From: an uncultured Pontibacter sp.
Lineage (GTDB): Bacteria > Bacteroidota > Bacteroidia > Cytophagales > Hymenobacteraceae
Length of the DNA stretch: 64,000 bases
Assembly: GCA_947499125.1 (NCBI GenBank)
Contig: CANMMP010000001.1
Span: forward strand, 248,001-312,000
Direction: 5' to 3'
Shown: positions 55,901 through 63,511 of the stretch, piece by piece
Layout of the letters: every line of letters begins with the position of its first letter
Position numbering within the stretch: the stretch's first letter is position 1
Notes under the pieces: model-generated
Database searches by the model: none
What the model was told of the DNA's origin: nothing
Seen by the model: only the letters and a program-made list of their open reading frames with translations
Program-made: the position numbers and the translations under genes

Positions 55901-56321
55901 GATAACGTTTGCTCCGGAAGTTAACCAGGTGCTGCGCCAGATGGTATACGAAGGCATCATTAGCGAGCGCGATAAGCCGGAACTGTTAAAACAACTTACT
56001 GAAGTAGTGCAGCATCCTAAAATGGCTTACTATTTCTCGAATAAGGTAGCTATTGAGCAGGAAAAAGAAGTACTGGATGCACGCGCCTATCTTTATAAAC
56101 CTGACCGCATTGTTTTTGATGCTGAAACCGTAACATTGATAGAGTTTAAATCGCCACCACCTGAGCCTGAACACCTCAACCGCCTGGACCATTATGCTGT
56201 GCGATTCAGGCAACTGGGTTATAAAAAAGTGAGATGCGTGCTTTACTATTTCGACACACAGGAAGTAAAAGAATGGCAATACGGCGATAAACCAGCCGAG
56301 CAATTGGGGCTGGCATTTTGA
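52926..56321 (+). CDS. AddA/RecB-like UvrD-type helicase-nuclease
   Basis: An 1131-residue UvrD/Rep-family helicase with a C-terminal nuclease. Walker A is SSAGSGKTYTLAKEYI at the N-terminus, motif II is LIDEFQDTSVLQWN, motif IV-like YRWRGGE is visible, and motif V/VI lies around TSIHKSKGLAYPVV and VALTRPEDRLYL. The nuclease ends with KPDRIVFDAETVTLIEFKSP, the D-x(n)-E-x-K core. With the AddB-like protein encoded downstream it would process double-strand breaks. An imperfect -7 (TATCTTTA) lies 26 bp upstream. Length is typical for AddA-like proteins of Bacteroidota. Confidence 0.9.
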   Translation: MVSVFKIYSSSAGSGKTYTLAKEYIKLALHSPSPDYYRSILAITFTNDAAAEMKERIIGNLRKFNSPDLAQRATVEALLQQITQELNEEYTDENLKVEEVRKRAAQVFRQILYNYADFSVSTIDSFVNKIVQAFARDLNIPHNFEVDLDSDTLLSTAVALLLDKVKNEKGDLLTETLEHFILEKAGEGKSWSMFSEELAQFARNLLNEQVYEAITDLKKLTLEDFRRVQQELRAFKLQIEQELQAPAQEALQLIDTNGLTPADFYQSTRGIWSFFNKWTQKYLDLTYTNSNAYKTINEDKWYGGKADALTKSQIDSIKPHLTDLYNQITDLQEKYAGTYTLLNAVMPHLYKLSVLNELEKCLQEIKQDKNTVHISEFNKRIIDIVLKEPVPFIYERLGEKYNHILIDEFQDTSVLQWNNLLPLVENAVASGHFSMVVGDAKQAIYRWRGGEMEQILHLYKGTPEKLYEHRRESTRLQERYQTFGEEVLQPENLDSNYRSRNEIIEFNNDLFTFASQNHKAYETFTSIYDEGFVQKSPKPNNTGGHIQIMFTYEGDANTTYNLNTCERTTEIYPGTTHKPELSYEESMLSMVLQLVEQNLADGYTLKDMAVLCRTNHNSRLIANYLKEHQYDIISQDSLSLQFAEVVNLIIALFRVLNRPADALAKSEALYLVHKVTLKHIPDVTITQRIAQVANQPEAAVFYDYIRELGFNVDEKNTGNLSIYELTERLIRIFDLLGHNNECDYVFRFLDLVLEYSLKHSNNLNNFLAYWDVQKEKLSINTPKNRNAITITSIHKSKGLAYPVVIVPFADWSTKPKPGSLMWSQLPDEVAQTLNLPSVAVTTNKKLEHTILAGQYNTEIEKTFIENMNMLYVALTRPEDRLYLIGNGRDLLQENKMPKTDTPADNVSHLLYLYLQSIEQWQPGKLCYQLHKGNAPQLRDTTLEEATFYLNYLQTNEWEQRLKIKQHANNVFDFETQQRQRQVNRKLHYALSRITFAPEVNQVLRQMVYEGIISERDKPELLKQLTEVVQHPKMAYYFSNKVAIEQEKEVLDARAYLYKPDRIVFDAETVTLIEFKSPPPEPEHLNRLDHYAVRFRQLGYKKVRCVLYYFDTQEVKEWQYGDKPAEQLGLAF

Positions 56322-56324
56322 TCA

Positions 56325-56462
56325 CACCTCAGCCCTCTGCTAAAATCAGGAGGAAGAGTATTTTAAATTTTTTGGCGCGAGCGTTATAAGTAACACATTA
56401 TTGAAATTAAGAAATAACATAGAACCAATTCTCGCTCCTGTTTTTAGGAGGGGGTTAGGGGG
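56325..56462. repeat. MITE-like element with ~30-bp terminal inverted repeats
   Basis: About 138 bp bounded by degenerate inverted ends: 56325-56358 (core CTAAAATCAGGAG) and 56431-56462 (core CTCCTGTTTTTAG). The interior is AT-rich, non-coding and has no transposase. It is inserted between the AddA-like gene and the VOC gene. Similar CTCC...GGAG ends occur at 36415-36464. Confidence 0.6.
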
Positions 56463-56471
56463 AGATAAAAT

Positions 56472-56900
56472 ATGGAACAACGCATTACACTAATAACACT
56501 CGGGGTTAAAAACCTGCAACGGTCCCGGGACTTTTATACTTCCAGTTTTGGCTGGACACCGCTGGAAACCAGCACCGAAAGCATTGTTTTCTTTCAGCTG
56601 AATGGCATACAGCTGGCGCTTTTTCCTCAAGAGTCGCTGGCTGATGATGCGGGCGTACCTTCTGAGGGAACAGGTTTTCGGGGATTTTCGCTGGCGCACA
56701 ACCTAGGGTCGGAAAAAGAAGTGGATGAACTGGTGGCTAAACTGGAAGACAAAGGTGTGCGGGTTTTGAAGCAGCCCGATAAAGTGTTCTGGGGTGGCTA
56801 CAGCAGCTATGTTGCCGATCCGGACGATAATTTATGGGAAATAGCCTACAACCCATTATTACCGCTTGTTCCGAACGGTAACACCGAAAGTATACATTAA
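56472..56900 (+). CDS. VOC-family (glyoxalase-like) protein
   Basis: A 142-residue vicinal oxygen chelate protein. One N-terminal beta-alpha-beta unit (ITLITLGVKNLQRSRDFYTSSFGW) pairs with a second closing YVADPDDNLWEIAYNP. This is the common GloA-like fold used by glyoxalases, dioxygenases and resistance proteins. The final Glu (LWEIA) matches the metal-binding Glu, while the first-position His appears to be absent. The substrate is unknown. It sits between the AddA- and AddB-like genes, an odd location. Confidence 0.85.
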   Translation: MEQRITLITLGVKNLQRSRDFYTSSFGWTPLETSTESIVFFQLNGIQLALFPQESLADDAGVPSEGTGFRGFSLAHNLGSEKEVDELVAKLEDKGVRVLKQPDKVFWGGYSSYVADPDDNLWEIAYNPLLPLVPNGNTESIH

Positions 56901-57039
56901 GACTAAGATTCATAAGATTTAAGGATGACCAGGATTATAACCCATGGAATCATACTTTGCCCGATATTTCACTTTTTGAAAATCCTATAGATCACATAAA
57001 ACTTAGTTCATAGTTCTTCATCCTTAAAACATTAGTTCT

Positions 57040-59946
57040 GTGCAGACTTTCCTGGAGCTAACCGCTAAATACATTTACGAGAAGTATAAAGAGAATATCA
57101 GTGATCTGTGCATTGTGCTGCCATCCCGCAGGGCAAGTTTCTTCTTTAAAAATGCGCTGGCACAAGCTGCCGACGAGGCTATCTGGTCGCCGGAGGTGCA
57201 TGCCATGGAAGATTTTATCTGCAAAATGGCTGGTGTGGATGTAGTAGAACCTATAAACCTGCAACTCGACCTCTATGATCTCATGCGTGAGCAGGACCCA
57301 ACCCTAGATTTCGACCAGTTTGTTACCTGGGCTGCTACGCTGCTCGACGATTTCAGCCATATTGACCAGAACCTGGTAGATACCAGTAAGTTATTTGAGT
57401 ACCTTAGCGAAGCAAAAGCACTGGAGCGTTGGGACCCGAAGTACCTGGGCAAGCCACCTTATACACCGGCTGTGCAAAAGCACTTCAGTTTGTGGGGCAA
57501 CATCGAGAAAACATACCATAACCTGCAACAGCACCTGCACAAAAATCAACAGGCTTATACCGGCATGGCCTTCCGGAAAGTAGCGGAGAACATCGAAAGT
57601 ATAGCCGCTAAATCAGGTTGCCACCAATACATATTTATTGGCCTGAATGCCCTTACCCGATCCGAAGAAAAGATCATAAAAGCCCTGCTACGTCTTAATA
57701 AAGCTGAAGTACTGTTCGATAGCGATGATTTTTACATGGAAGAAGGAAGCTCGAACAGGGCGGGCAGCTTTTTGCGCAAGTATAAGCGCAGCTGGAACAT
57801 GCCGGAATGGCGCTGGCAGCAAAACCTGCTCTTAACCGACGACAAAAAAATAAACGTTATCGGGGTGGCAAATGCCAGTATGCAGGGCAAAGTGGCCGGT
57901 CAGTTACTACAGCAACTCCGCTCCGAAAACAAGCATAACCAAGTAGCCATTGTGTTGCCCGACGAAACATTGCTGTTGCCTGTACTGCATGCTATCCCCG
58001 AAGATGTACCCAACTATAACGTTACCATGGGTCTCAGCTTTAAGGGTACTCCCCTTTTTAACTTGGTAGACCTGTTATTTGATGTACACTTAACCGGAGT
58101 AACCCAGTTGCAGGACACAGGTTATAAAGTGCACCAATACCATTATCTTTCGGTAAGCAAATTATTGACACACCCGTTTATCCGTCGTTATGAGCTATAC
58201 CTGAACGAACAGCCTGATCAGAACGGTTTCCATGGGTTGATACAGGAGGTGTTGGACACGATAGTTGCCGAAAACAAAGTGCTGATAAGTGCCCAGGAGC
58301 TGCTCGAGTTGGGTAAGCATCATCCGCTTTTCGAAACGCTTTTCAGGACCTGGCGCGACTGCGACGATATCATAGTGGCCATGTATGAGCTGATAGAACT
58401 GCTGCGTCAGGTTTATGCACACGGCCACAACACCATCGAAACAGAGTACCTGTACATTTTCTATACTTTGGTAAAGCGCCTCGATACTATTTTCGATTGC
58501 CGCGAGCAAAAGATATCGGTGCGCAGTTTCCGTAAGTTCTTGTATGAGCTCATTGGCCAGACCCGGCTTCCGTTTAGTGGCGAGCCTATATCGGATGTGC
58601 AGATAATGGGTATGCTCGAAACCCGCGCCCTGGACTTCGAAAACCTGATCATTTTATCGGTAAACGAAAACACGCTTCCTGCTCCCAAAAAACAGAGTTC
58701 GCTGATGCCTTTTGATGTACTGCGCCAGTTTGGCCTGCCCACTTATGCCGAGAACGAGGGAGCTATGGCCTACAATTTTTACAGGTTACTACAGCGCGCC
58801 AAGCAGGTTAACTTATTGTATGTGTTGCCTTCTGATACCTATGGTTCGGGCGAGAAAAGCAGGTTTATACTTCAACTTGAAAACGACCTGACCTTACTGA
58901 ATCCGAACATCACGTTTAGGGAGTATACTGCGGTGGTGGAGCAGAAAGATATAAAAGCGTACAGCGAAGACATTATAATAGAGAAAGATGCTCCTACATT
59001 GGAGCAGATTAAGCGTGACCTGGAGCGTGGACTTTACCCATCGAGCCTGAACACTTATATTAACTGCTCGCTTAAATACTACTTTAGCCGCATTGCTAAA
59101 ATGCAGGAAGCCGACGAAGTTGAAGAACAGGTGGATGCAGCGCAGTTTGGTACGGTAGTGCACCAGGTGCTCGAAGACTTTTTTGCGCCTTTTGCTGAAA
59201 GCGGAAACCCTATAGTTGCAGAAAGTATTGACCAAATGCTGCTGGAGTTGCCTGCCCATGTACAAATGGTGTTCAACCAAACTGTGCGCGGTGCAACTAC
59301 AGAGCGAGGCCTTAATTACCTGCTCCTGAAAGTGGCTATCGAAGTACTTCAGAAATACCTGTATAAACTAAAAGATTCGGATGAACTGCCGTTATATATT
59401 TTACGACTGGAAGATTCGTTAACCTCTACCCTGCCCTTAACTATAAATGGCGAAGCAATACAGGTAACCATAGCCGGTAAAGCCGACCGCATAGACATGA
59501 CCCAAAACGAGGTGCGGGTTATCGATTATAAGACCGGAAAAGTAGAGCAAAGCAAACTACGCGTTAAAACCGCCGACCTGCGCCTGCCATCTACCCGAAA
59601 CAAAGACTACGACAAACCCCGTCAGTTGTGGCTGTACCAATACATTTTGCAACGGCAACTGAACGAAGCCCCCCAAACTATACTTAAAAATGGGCAACTC
59701 GCCGGTGCAGCATTACTACAGGCTAAATCAGGTATTATCTCATTCCGAAATATCGACGAGAATGTGCTTTCGTCGGAGTTTAATTTTGTAGATGAGAATG
59801 GTGCGCCCCGCGATTTTATGGAAGCTTCGGAAGAGTTGCTGCAGGGCATTATACATAGTATGTTAGACCCAACCGACCCGATCAGGAAAACCAGCGACCT
59901 CGAAGTTTGCCAGTACTGCCCTTACAAAGGAATTTGTGCGAGATAA
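57040..59946 (+). CDS. AddB-like PD-(D/E)XK nuclease
   Basis: 968 residues, starting at GTG. The N-terminus has the degenerate helicase-like LCIVLPSRRASFFFKNAL. The C-terminal RecB-type nuclease is GKADRIDMTQNEVRVIDYKTGK. Cys residues consistent with an iron-sulfur cluster occur as YINCSLKYYF and, near the end, CQYCPYKGIC, as in AddB. It would pair with the AddA-like helicase encoded upstream, separated by a VOC gene and a MITE-like element. A classic ATP-binding site in the N-terminus is not obvious, which is also typical of AddB. Confidence 0.88.
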   Translation: MQTFLELTAKYIYEKYKENISDLCIVLPSRRASFFFKNALAQAADEAIWSPEVHAMEDFICKMAGVDVVEPINLQLDLYDLMREQDPTLDFDQFVTWAATLLDDFSHIDQNLVDTSKLFEYLSEAKALERWDPKYLGKPPYTPAVQKHFSLWGNIEKTYHNLQQHLHKNQQAYTGMAFRKVAENIESIAAKSGCHQYIFIGLNALTRSEEKIIKALLRLNKAEVLFDSDDFYMEEGSSNRAGSFLRKYKRSWNMPEWRWQQNLLLTDDKKINVIGVANASMQGKVAGQLLQQLRSENKHNQVAIVLPDETLLLPVLHAIPEDVPNYNVTMGLSFKGTPLFNLVDLLFDVHLTGVTQLQDTGYKVHQYHYLSVSKLLTHPFIRRYELYLNEQPDQNGFHGLIQEVLDTIVAENKVLISAQELLELGKHHPLFETLFRTWRDCDDIIVAMYELIELLRQVYAHGHNTIETEYLYIFYTLVKRLDTIFDCREQKISVRSFRKFLYELIGQTRLPFSGEPISDVQIMGMLETRALDFENLIILSVNENTLPAPKKQSSLMPFDVLRQFGLPTYAENEGAMAYNFYRLLQRAKQVNLLYVLPSDTYGSGEKSRFILQLENDLTLLNPNITFREYTAVVEQKDIKAYSEDIIIEKDAPTLEQIKRDLERGLYPSSLNTYINCSLKYYFSRIAKMQEADEVEEQVDAAQFGTVVHQVLEDFFAPFAESGNPIVAESIDQMLLELPAHVQMVFNQTVRGATTERGLNYLLLKVAIEVLQKYLYKLKDSDELPLYILRLEDSLTSTLPLTINGEAIQVTIAGKADRIDMTQNEVRVIDYKTGKVEQSKLRVKTADLRLPSTRNKDYDKPRQLWLYQYILQRQLNEAPQTILKNGQLAGAALLQAKSGIISFRNIDENVLSSEFNFVDENGAPRDFMEASEELLQGIIHSMLDPTDPIRKTSDLEVCQYCPYKGICAR

Positions 59947-59957
59947 GTATAAACAAA

Positions 59958-59987
59958 AAACAGCCCCTACAAACGCAGGGGCTGTTT
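59958..59987. terminator. Bidirectional terminator
   Basis: An 11-bp stem (AAACAGCCCCT with AGGGGCTGTTT), 8-nt loop, A/T tracts on both sides, between the convergent addB-like and lipoprotein genes. Confidence 0.85.
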
Positions 59988-60012
59988 ATATAATAAAAAA
60001 ATCGAATGGAAA

Positions 60013-60492
60013 TTAGTCTCTTCTTACAAACTTCCAGGTATAAACACCTACTTTAGAAGTTGTCTTTTCTTCGTCAGGCACGCCCTGCGGGTAACCAGCC
60101 CAGGCTTCTTCATCCTCCCAAACCATAACCGAATCGTTTATAGTTGTTACAAGGTAATCAGTTGTTCTGCTGCCTTGTTTTAGCTGGATATAATTCGGGT
60201 TGTCTTCATCCGGGAAGCTATAGTCCCAAGTATCGGTCCCACCATTATCCGGCAGTGTAACTGTCATTTTACGGCCATCAAAACTGAAGAAAGCCTGCAG
60301 GTTTGATGAGTCCTGGTACATGATGGTGTCGTTAATGCTATAGTATACTCTTTTTATTTGAGTATTAGTCCAGTTACCACGCATTTCAGCATCTATATCA
60401 GATACTGGCGCCGGAATCGGATCTTCTTTATCGTCGTTACAAGCAGTAAAAAGTAAAGACGCAACAATAGGCAGGAAAAACAGCTTTTTCAT
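60013..60492 (-). CDS. Lipocalin-like lipoprotein
   Basis: A 159-residue lipoprotein (lipobox LLFTACNDD, Cys18). The mature part is beta-rich with repeated Y/W strands (WTNTQIKRVYYSINDTIMYQ, DYSFPDEDNPNYIQL), typical of the lipocalin-like surface lipoproteins common in Bacteroidota. The binding partner is unknown. Single gene. Confidence 0.75.
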   Translation of the reverse strand: MKKLFFLPIVASLLFTACNDDKEDPIPAPVSDIDAEMRGNWTNTQIKRVYYSINDTIMYQDSSNLQAFFSFDGRKMTVTLPDNGGTDTWDYSFPDEDNPNYIQLKQGSRTTDYLVTTINDSVMVWEDEEAWAGYPQGVPDEEKTTSKVGVYTWKFVRRD

Positions 60493-60874
60493 ATTATTTG
60501 GTAATAAGGGTAATTAGATTTTGATTTAAATTTAGGTTAGGTGCTGACCACAGAACAAACTATACGCGTTTAATAATCAGACGTTATATAATTATTCTAC
60601 GAACAATTTAACTTGATTGTTAACTTCTGAGCGATAAAGTATAATATTAGATCATACATTCATTCAGACATAGGTATAACGGAATAAACTAATAGAGGTT
60701 ACCACCATCCTTATTTAATCTTATTTTTATTGTACTCTTATTTACTTCTCACACCCTTAAAAAAGGGGCTGGTTTACCTGTATATCATTTTAGCATTTAA
60801 ACAATAATAAATTGGCGTCGTTATATCTAATAGTGTAATACACAATATATTATGTTCCATTAAACCCAATTGCT
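60493..60874. other. Divergent intergenic region
   Basis: About 380 bp, AT-rich, with no ORF or RNA gene. It should hold the promoters of the lipoprotein (minus) and the outer-membrane barrel (plus) genes; no exact TAnnTTTG was confirmed for either. Confidence 0.4.
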
Positions 60875-61474
60875 ATGAAAACTTTATGTACACTTTTACT
60901 ATTTGTAATGGGCATTACAACAGCCTTTGCACAGGAAGAAATTAACAGGCCACAAACTACTGCACCCGTCGCTGGTGAGGCAGTGGCACAAGGTAACTGG
61001 TTGGTAGGTGCCAGTATAGCCAACATCGGCCATAACTTTAAATCAGAAACCTTTGAACTGGATATAAGTCCGCGCGCCGGTTACTTTATATCGGATAATG
61101 CCGTGATCGGTGCACAGGTGCAGTTGGGCCTTATTGTTTATGATGGCGGCGAAGAATTTAGATATGGCTTAACACCGTTTGTTCGCTATTACTTTCCGGA
61201 AGGTGCAGCTCCAACGCACCGCTGGTTCGGTGAAGCAGTGTTAGGTTTTGCCGGCAGCTCCATGGAAGATAGCGATGGAGATTCAGCATTTTCTGCCGTT
61301 TATGGTGTAGGTGCAGGCTATGCGCACTTTGTGGCCTCCAATGTGGCCTTGGAAGGGATGCTGAACCTGATCCGTAGTAATGCCAATATTGATGTCAGCA
61401 ACGATTCTTCTACTGGTTTATCTTTAAGCATTGGCTTGCAGATCTACCTGCCAGGCAGCGGACGTTCGTTTTAA
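60875..61474 (+). CDS. Outer-membrane beta-barrel (porin-like) protein
   Basis: 199 residues. The signal peptide (LCTLLLFVMGITTAFAQ) is followed by a barrel of alternating hydrophobic strands (NWLVGASIANIGHNF, FELDISPRAGYFISDNAVIG, YGVGAGYAHFVASNVALEG) ending in YLPGSGRSF. It belongs to the small OmpW/OprF-like barrel group of Bacteroidota; channel or adhesion function is unknown. Its own terminator follows. Confidence 0.85.
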   Translation: MKTLCTLLLFVMGITTAFAQEEINRPQTTAPVAGEAVAQGNWLVGASIANIGHNFKSETFELDISPRAGYFISDNAVIGAQVQLGLIVYDGGEEFRYGLTPFVRYYFPEGAAPTHRWFGEAVLGFAGSSMEDSDGDSAFSAVYGVGAGYAHFVASNVALEGMLNLIRSNANIDVSNDSSTGLSLSIGLQIYLPGSGRSF

Positions 61475-61495
61475 ACTATAACTGAATTAAAGTAT

Positions 61496-61529
61496 AAAGC
61501 ACCTGCTCTTAGAACGAGCAGGTGCTTTT
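61496..61529 (+). terminator. Terminator of the outer-membrane barrel gene
   Basis: A perfect 13-bp stem (AAAGCACCTGCTC with GAGCAGGTGCTTT), 7-nt loop, T-rich exit. Confidence 0.88.
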
Positions 61530-61599
61530 CGTTTTATACTTTATGATCAGCAGCAATTCGCTAATATCGGGCAACTATAAATTATGGTATAGGTTATAC

Positions 61600-62061
61600 C
61601 TACTTTACAAATAAGCGCTTATCAAACGTAAAGGGCTCTGTATTTACAATGCTTATACTTTTAAAATCCGGGTGGCGGGGGTTAACGAGATAATTATAAG
61701 TGCCTTGCACTGCTGCTGATGGTACTTTCAAGACCAGGTTTTGCTGGTCATGTATAAATGTATCGCCGAGTAATTGCGTGGCGTTGCTGTGCGGAAAAGA
61801 GCGCCAGTCTGAAGGAAGTATAGCTTCGGATATTTCCTGGATGGTAGCATCATCCGGGATCTCAATTTGCACTAACTCATAATCGTGAGGGACAATGCCC
61901 AGTGGCATGTGTACGGCAACCTCAACTGTACAAAGCGCTATCGAATCGGAAGTATAAAGTATAGGTGTGCCTTTGCTGTTCCAGCGTCCGCCGGCCAGCT
62001 CTGCTCCTCTCCCCGATAGATCTTTGCTAAACCTGCTACGGCTTAAACGGAAAACGATCAT
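61600..62061 (-). CDS. RES-domain toxin (NAD+ phosphorylase type)
   Basis: A 153-residue RES-domain protein. The motifs are VFRLSRSRFSKDLSGRGAELAGG with an Arg-Trp (GRWN) start, LYTSDSIALCTVEVAVH with the conserved Glu, and the closing VLKVPSA and NPRHPDF. RES toxins of type II systems degrade NAD+ and arrest growth. It is second in the operon, and its start overlaps the upstream Xre-type antitoxin stop by 4 bp. All expected residues are visible. Confidence 0.9.
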   Translation of the reverse strand: MIVFRLSRSRFSKDLSGRGAELAGGRWNSKGTPILYTSDSIALCTVEVAVHMPLGIVPHDYELVQIEIPDDATIQEISEAILPSDWRSFPHSNATQLLGDTFIHDQQNLVLKVPSAAVQGTYNYLVNPRHPDFKSISIVNTEPFTFDKRLFVK

Positions 62062-62480
62062 GCCAGTACGCCGTGTTCTATGCGGGTAAGTTCATCGCGC
62101 AGCATACTAATACCAAAAGTACTATCCAGCAGTTCTTTGGGCTTGATGCCGCCTAAAGCTACATTCTTGGTTTCGAGCCAGGCATCAAAATTGGCCTGTT
62201 CACCAAATACCTCCACCCCTTTGTTATACATGAGCGTTATCTCCAGTATCTTCTCAGAGTGCAATGGGTCAAAAGTGCGTTTCTCTTTTTTATAGCGCTG
62301 GAAAGTACGCTCAGAAAGGTGCAGAAAGTTTGACCACTCCCCTATACTAAAAGGGCTTTTATCGGCTATCGTCTGGAAAGAGGCATATTTTATACCTTCG
62401 CGCACCGTGCTGATGAGCATAAAGATATCCCGATCATCGATCAGGCTATAGTTGAGATTTTTTGTAAGTGAAGTTGCCAT
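62058..62480 (-). CDS. Xre/MbcA/ParS-type antitoxin
   Basis: About 140 residues. An N-terminal helix-turn-helix-like segment (MLISTVREGIKYASFQTIADKSPFSIGEW, LSERTFQRYKKEKRT) and a DUF2384-type C-terminal toxin-binding part (EVFGEQANFDAWLETKNVALGGIKPKELL) match the antitoxin partner of RES toxins. I place the start at 62480; the upstream frame to 62516 would include a TATATTTG promoter (62496-62503). It probably autorepresses the operon. The pair is the only toxin-antitoxin module in the window. Confidence 0.88.
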   Translation of the reverse strand: MATSLTKNLNYSLIDDRDIFMLISTVREGIKYASFQTIADKSPFSIGEWSNFLHLSERTFQRYKKEKRTFDPLHSEKILEITLMYNKGVEVFGEQANFDAWLETKNVALGGIKPKELLDSTFGISMLRDELTRIEHGVLA

Positions 62481-62495
62481 AGTTAAAGCGTTTAT

Positions 62496-62503
62496 CAAAT
62501 ATA
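62496..62503 (-). promoter_or_regulatory. TA promoter -7 (TATATTTG) with nearby TGTC/GACA palindrome
   Basis: An exact TAnnTTTG match on the minus strand lies just upstream of the preferred antitoxin start. An inverted pair TGTC-N10-GACA (about 62511-62528) lies beside it and could be the autorepressor operator. Confidence 0.5.
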
Positions 62504-62649
62504 CGAAAGTTGTCATAATATAATCGACATTTGTCGCTATTATTTTAACTATAGCTTCTTAAGTGCCGGAATTTGGTAAAACGGGTACAAAGTTTTATTT
62601 TTAGGCAGAAACCAGCCGCTTGCCGGCGCCCTGTTACCTAACCTGTTTT

Positions 62650-63360
62650 ATGAAGAAGTTATTATTTACCATAGCTGCCTGCTTTATGGCCGCTACCTAT
62701 AGTTTTGCGCAGCAGCAACCCGAAAATATCAATGTGCTGCCAATGTTTGGTAAAGTTGAGAAGACCGAAGCACAGCAACTCCGCGATCAAAAATTTTTAA
62801 GCAGCTGTGATGCCAGTTTTACAACCCGCACCGAGGCCAGCAACTTTTTTGTAGAGCGTGGCTGGGAATACCTGAATGAAGGGCAGACCGATACTGCCAT
62901 CTACCGTTTTAACCTTGCCTGGTTGCTTAACCCTGACAACAGCGATACTTACTGGGCATTTGGACTGATAACGAATGCACAGGGCAAACCACAGGATGCG
63001 ATCGGATTTTTTGAGAAAGCTCTGGCATTAAAACCAAACAACTCGATGATGCAAGCCGACCTGGCCTCCTGCTATGTAAACCTGTATCAGCAGAAACCTA
63101 AAAAGAAAACTATAAAAACAGCACTGAGCTACCTCGATAAAGCAATTGCTACCGACAGCCAGAACGCATTTGCCTACTATACCATGGCACAGGCTAAATA
63201 CCTGACCGGCGATTACAACGATGCCTGGACCTACCTGCACAAAGGCCGGGAACTGAACATGACCATGCTGGACTATAGCCAGGTAATAAAGCTGACAGAG
63301 AAAATGCCGGACCCGCAGGGCTTCTTTAAAACCGGCGATGTACCCACCGAAACGGAATAA
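62650..63360 (+). CDS. Secreted TPR-repeat protein
   Basis: About 236 residues. The signal peptide (LLFTIAACFMAATYSFAQ) is followed by tetratricopeptide-like repeats: GWEYLNEGQTDTAIYRFNLAWLLNPDNSD, WAFGLITNAQGKPQDAIGFFEKALALKP, TALSYLDKAIATDSQNAFAYYTMAQAK and YNDAWTYLHKGREL. TPR proteins mediate protein-protein contacts; a periplasmic scaffold is plausible. The start is taken at the ATG 62650 because it gives a clean signal peptide. A terminator follows. Confidence 0.88.
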   Translation: MKKLLFTIAACFMAATYSFAQQQPENINVLPMFGKVEKTEAQQLRDQKFLSSCDASFTTRTEASNFFVERGWEYLNEGQTDTAIYRFNLAWLLNPDNSDTYWAFGLITNAQGKPQDAIGFFEKALALKPNNSMMQADLASCYVNLYQQKPKKKTIKTALSYLDKAIATDSQNAFAYYTMAQAKYLTGDYNDAWTYLHKGRELNMTMLDYSQVIKLTEKMPDPQGFFKTGDVPTETE

Positions 63361-63382
63361 GTAAACTATACCTGATAATATG

Positions 63383-63412
63383 AAAAGGCACCTGTAACGG
63401 GTGCCTTTTTTA
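63383..63412 (+). terminator. Terminator of the TPR gene
   Basis: A 10-bp stem (AAAAGGCACC with GGTGCCTTTT), 7-nt loop, T run. Confidence 0.88.
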
Positions 63413-63468
63413 TTTAAGTAGCTAGGGATAAAATCAGGATTTGTGCTTCCGGGCTATGCATAATTTAC

Positions 63469-63476
63469 TATATTTG
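63469..63476 (+). promoter_or_regulatory. Candidate -7 promoter element (TATATTTG)
   Basis: An exact TAnnTTTG match lies about 35 bp before the OmpA-like start; a TTTG at 63440-63443 is a possible, slightly distant -33. Confidence 0.5.
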
Positions 63477-63511
63477 TTCAGTTACCAAATCGAATTTTAT
63501 AGTTCAGAAAT

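Noticed and set aside
62481..62516. Longer antitoxin start at 62516
   Set aside because: The extension would contain the TATATTTG promoter and adds residues not typical of the family.
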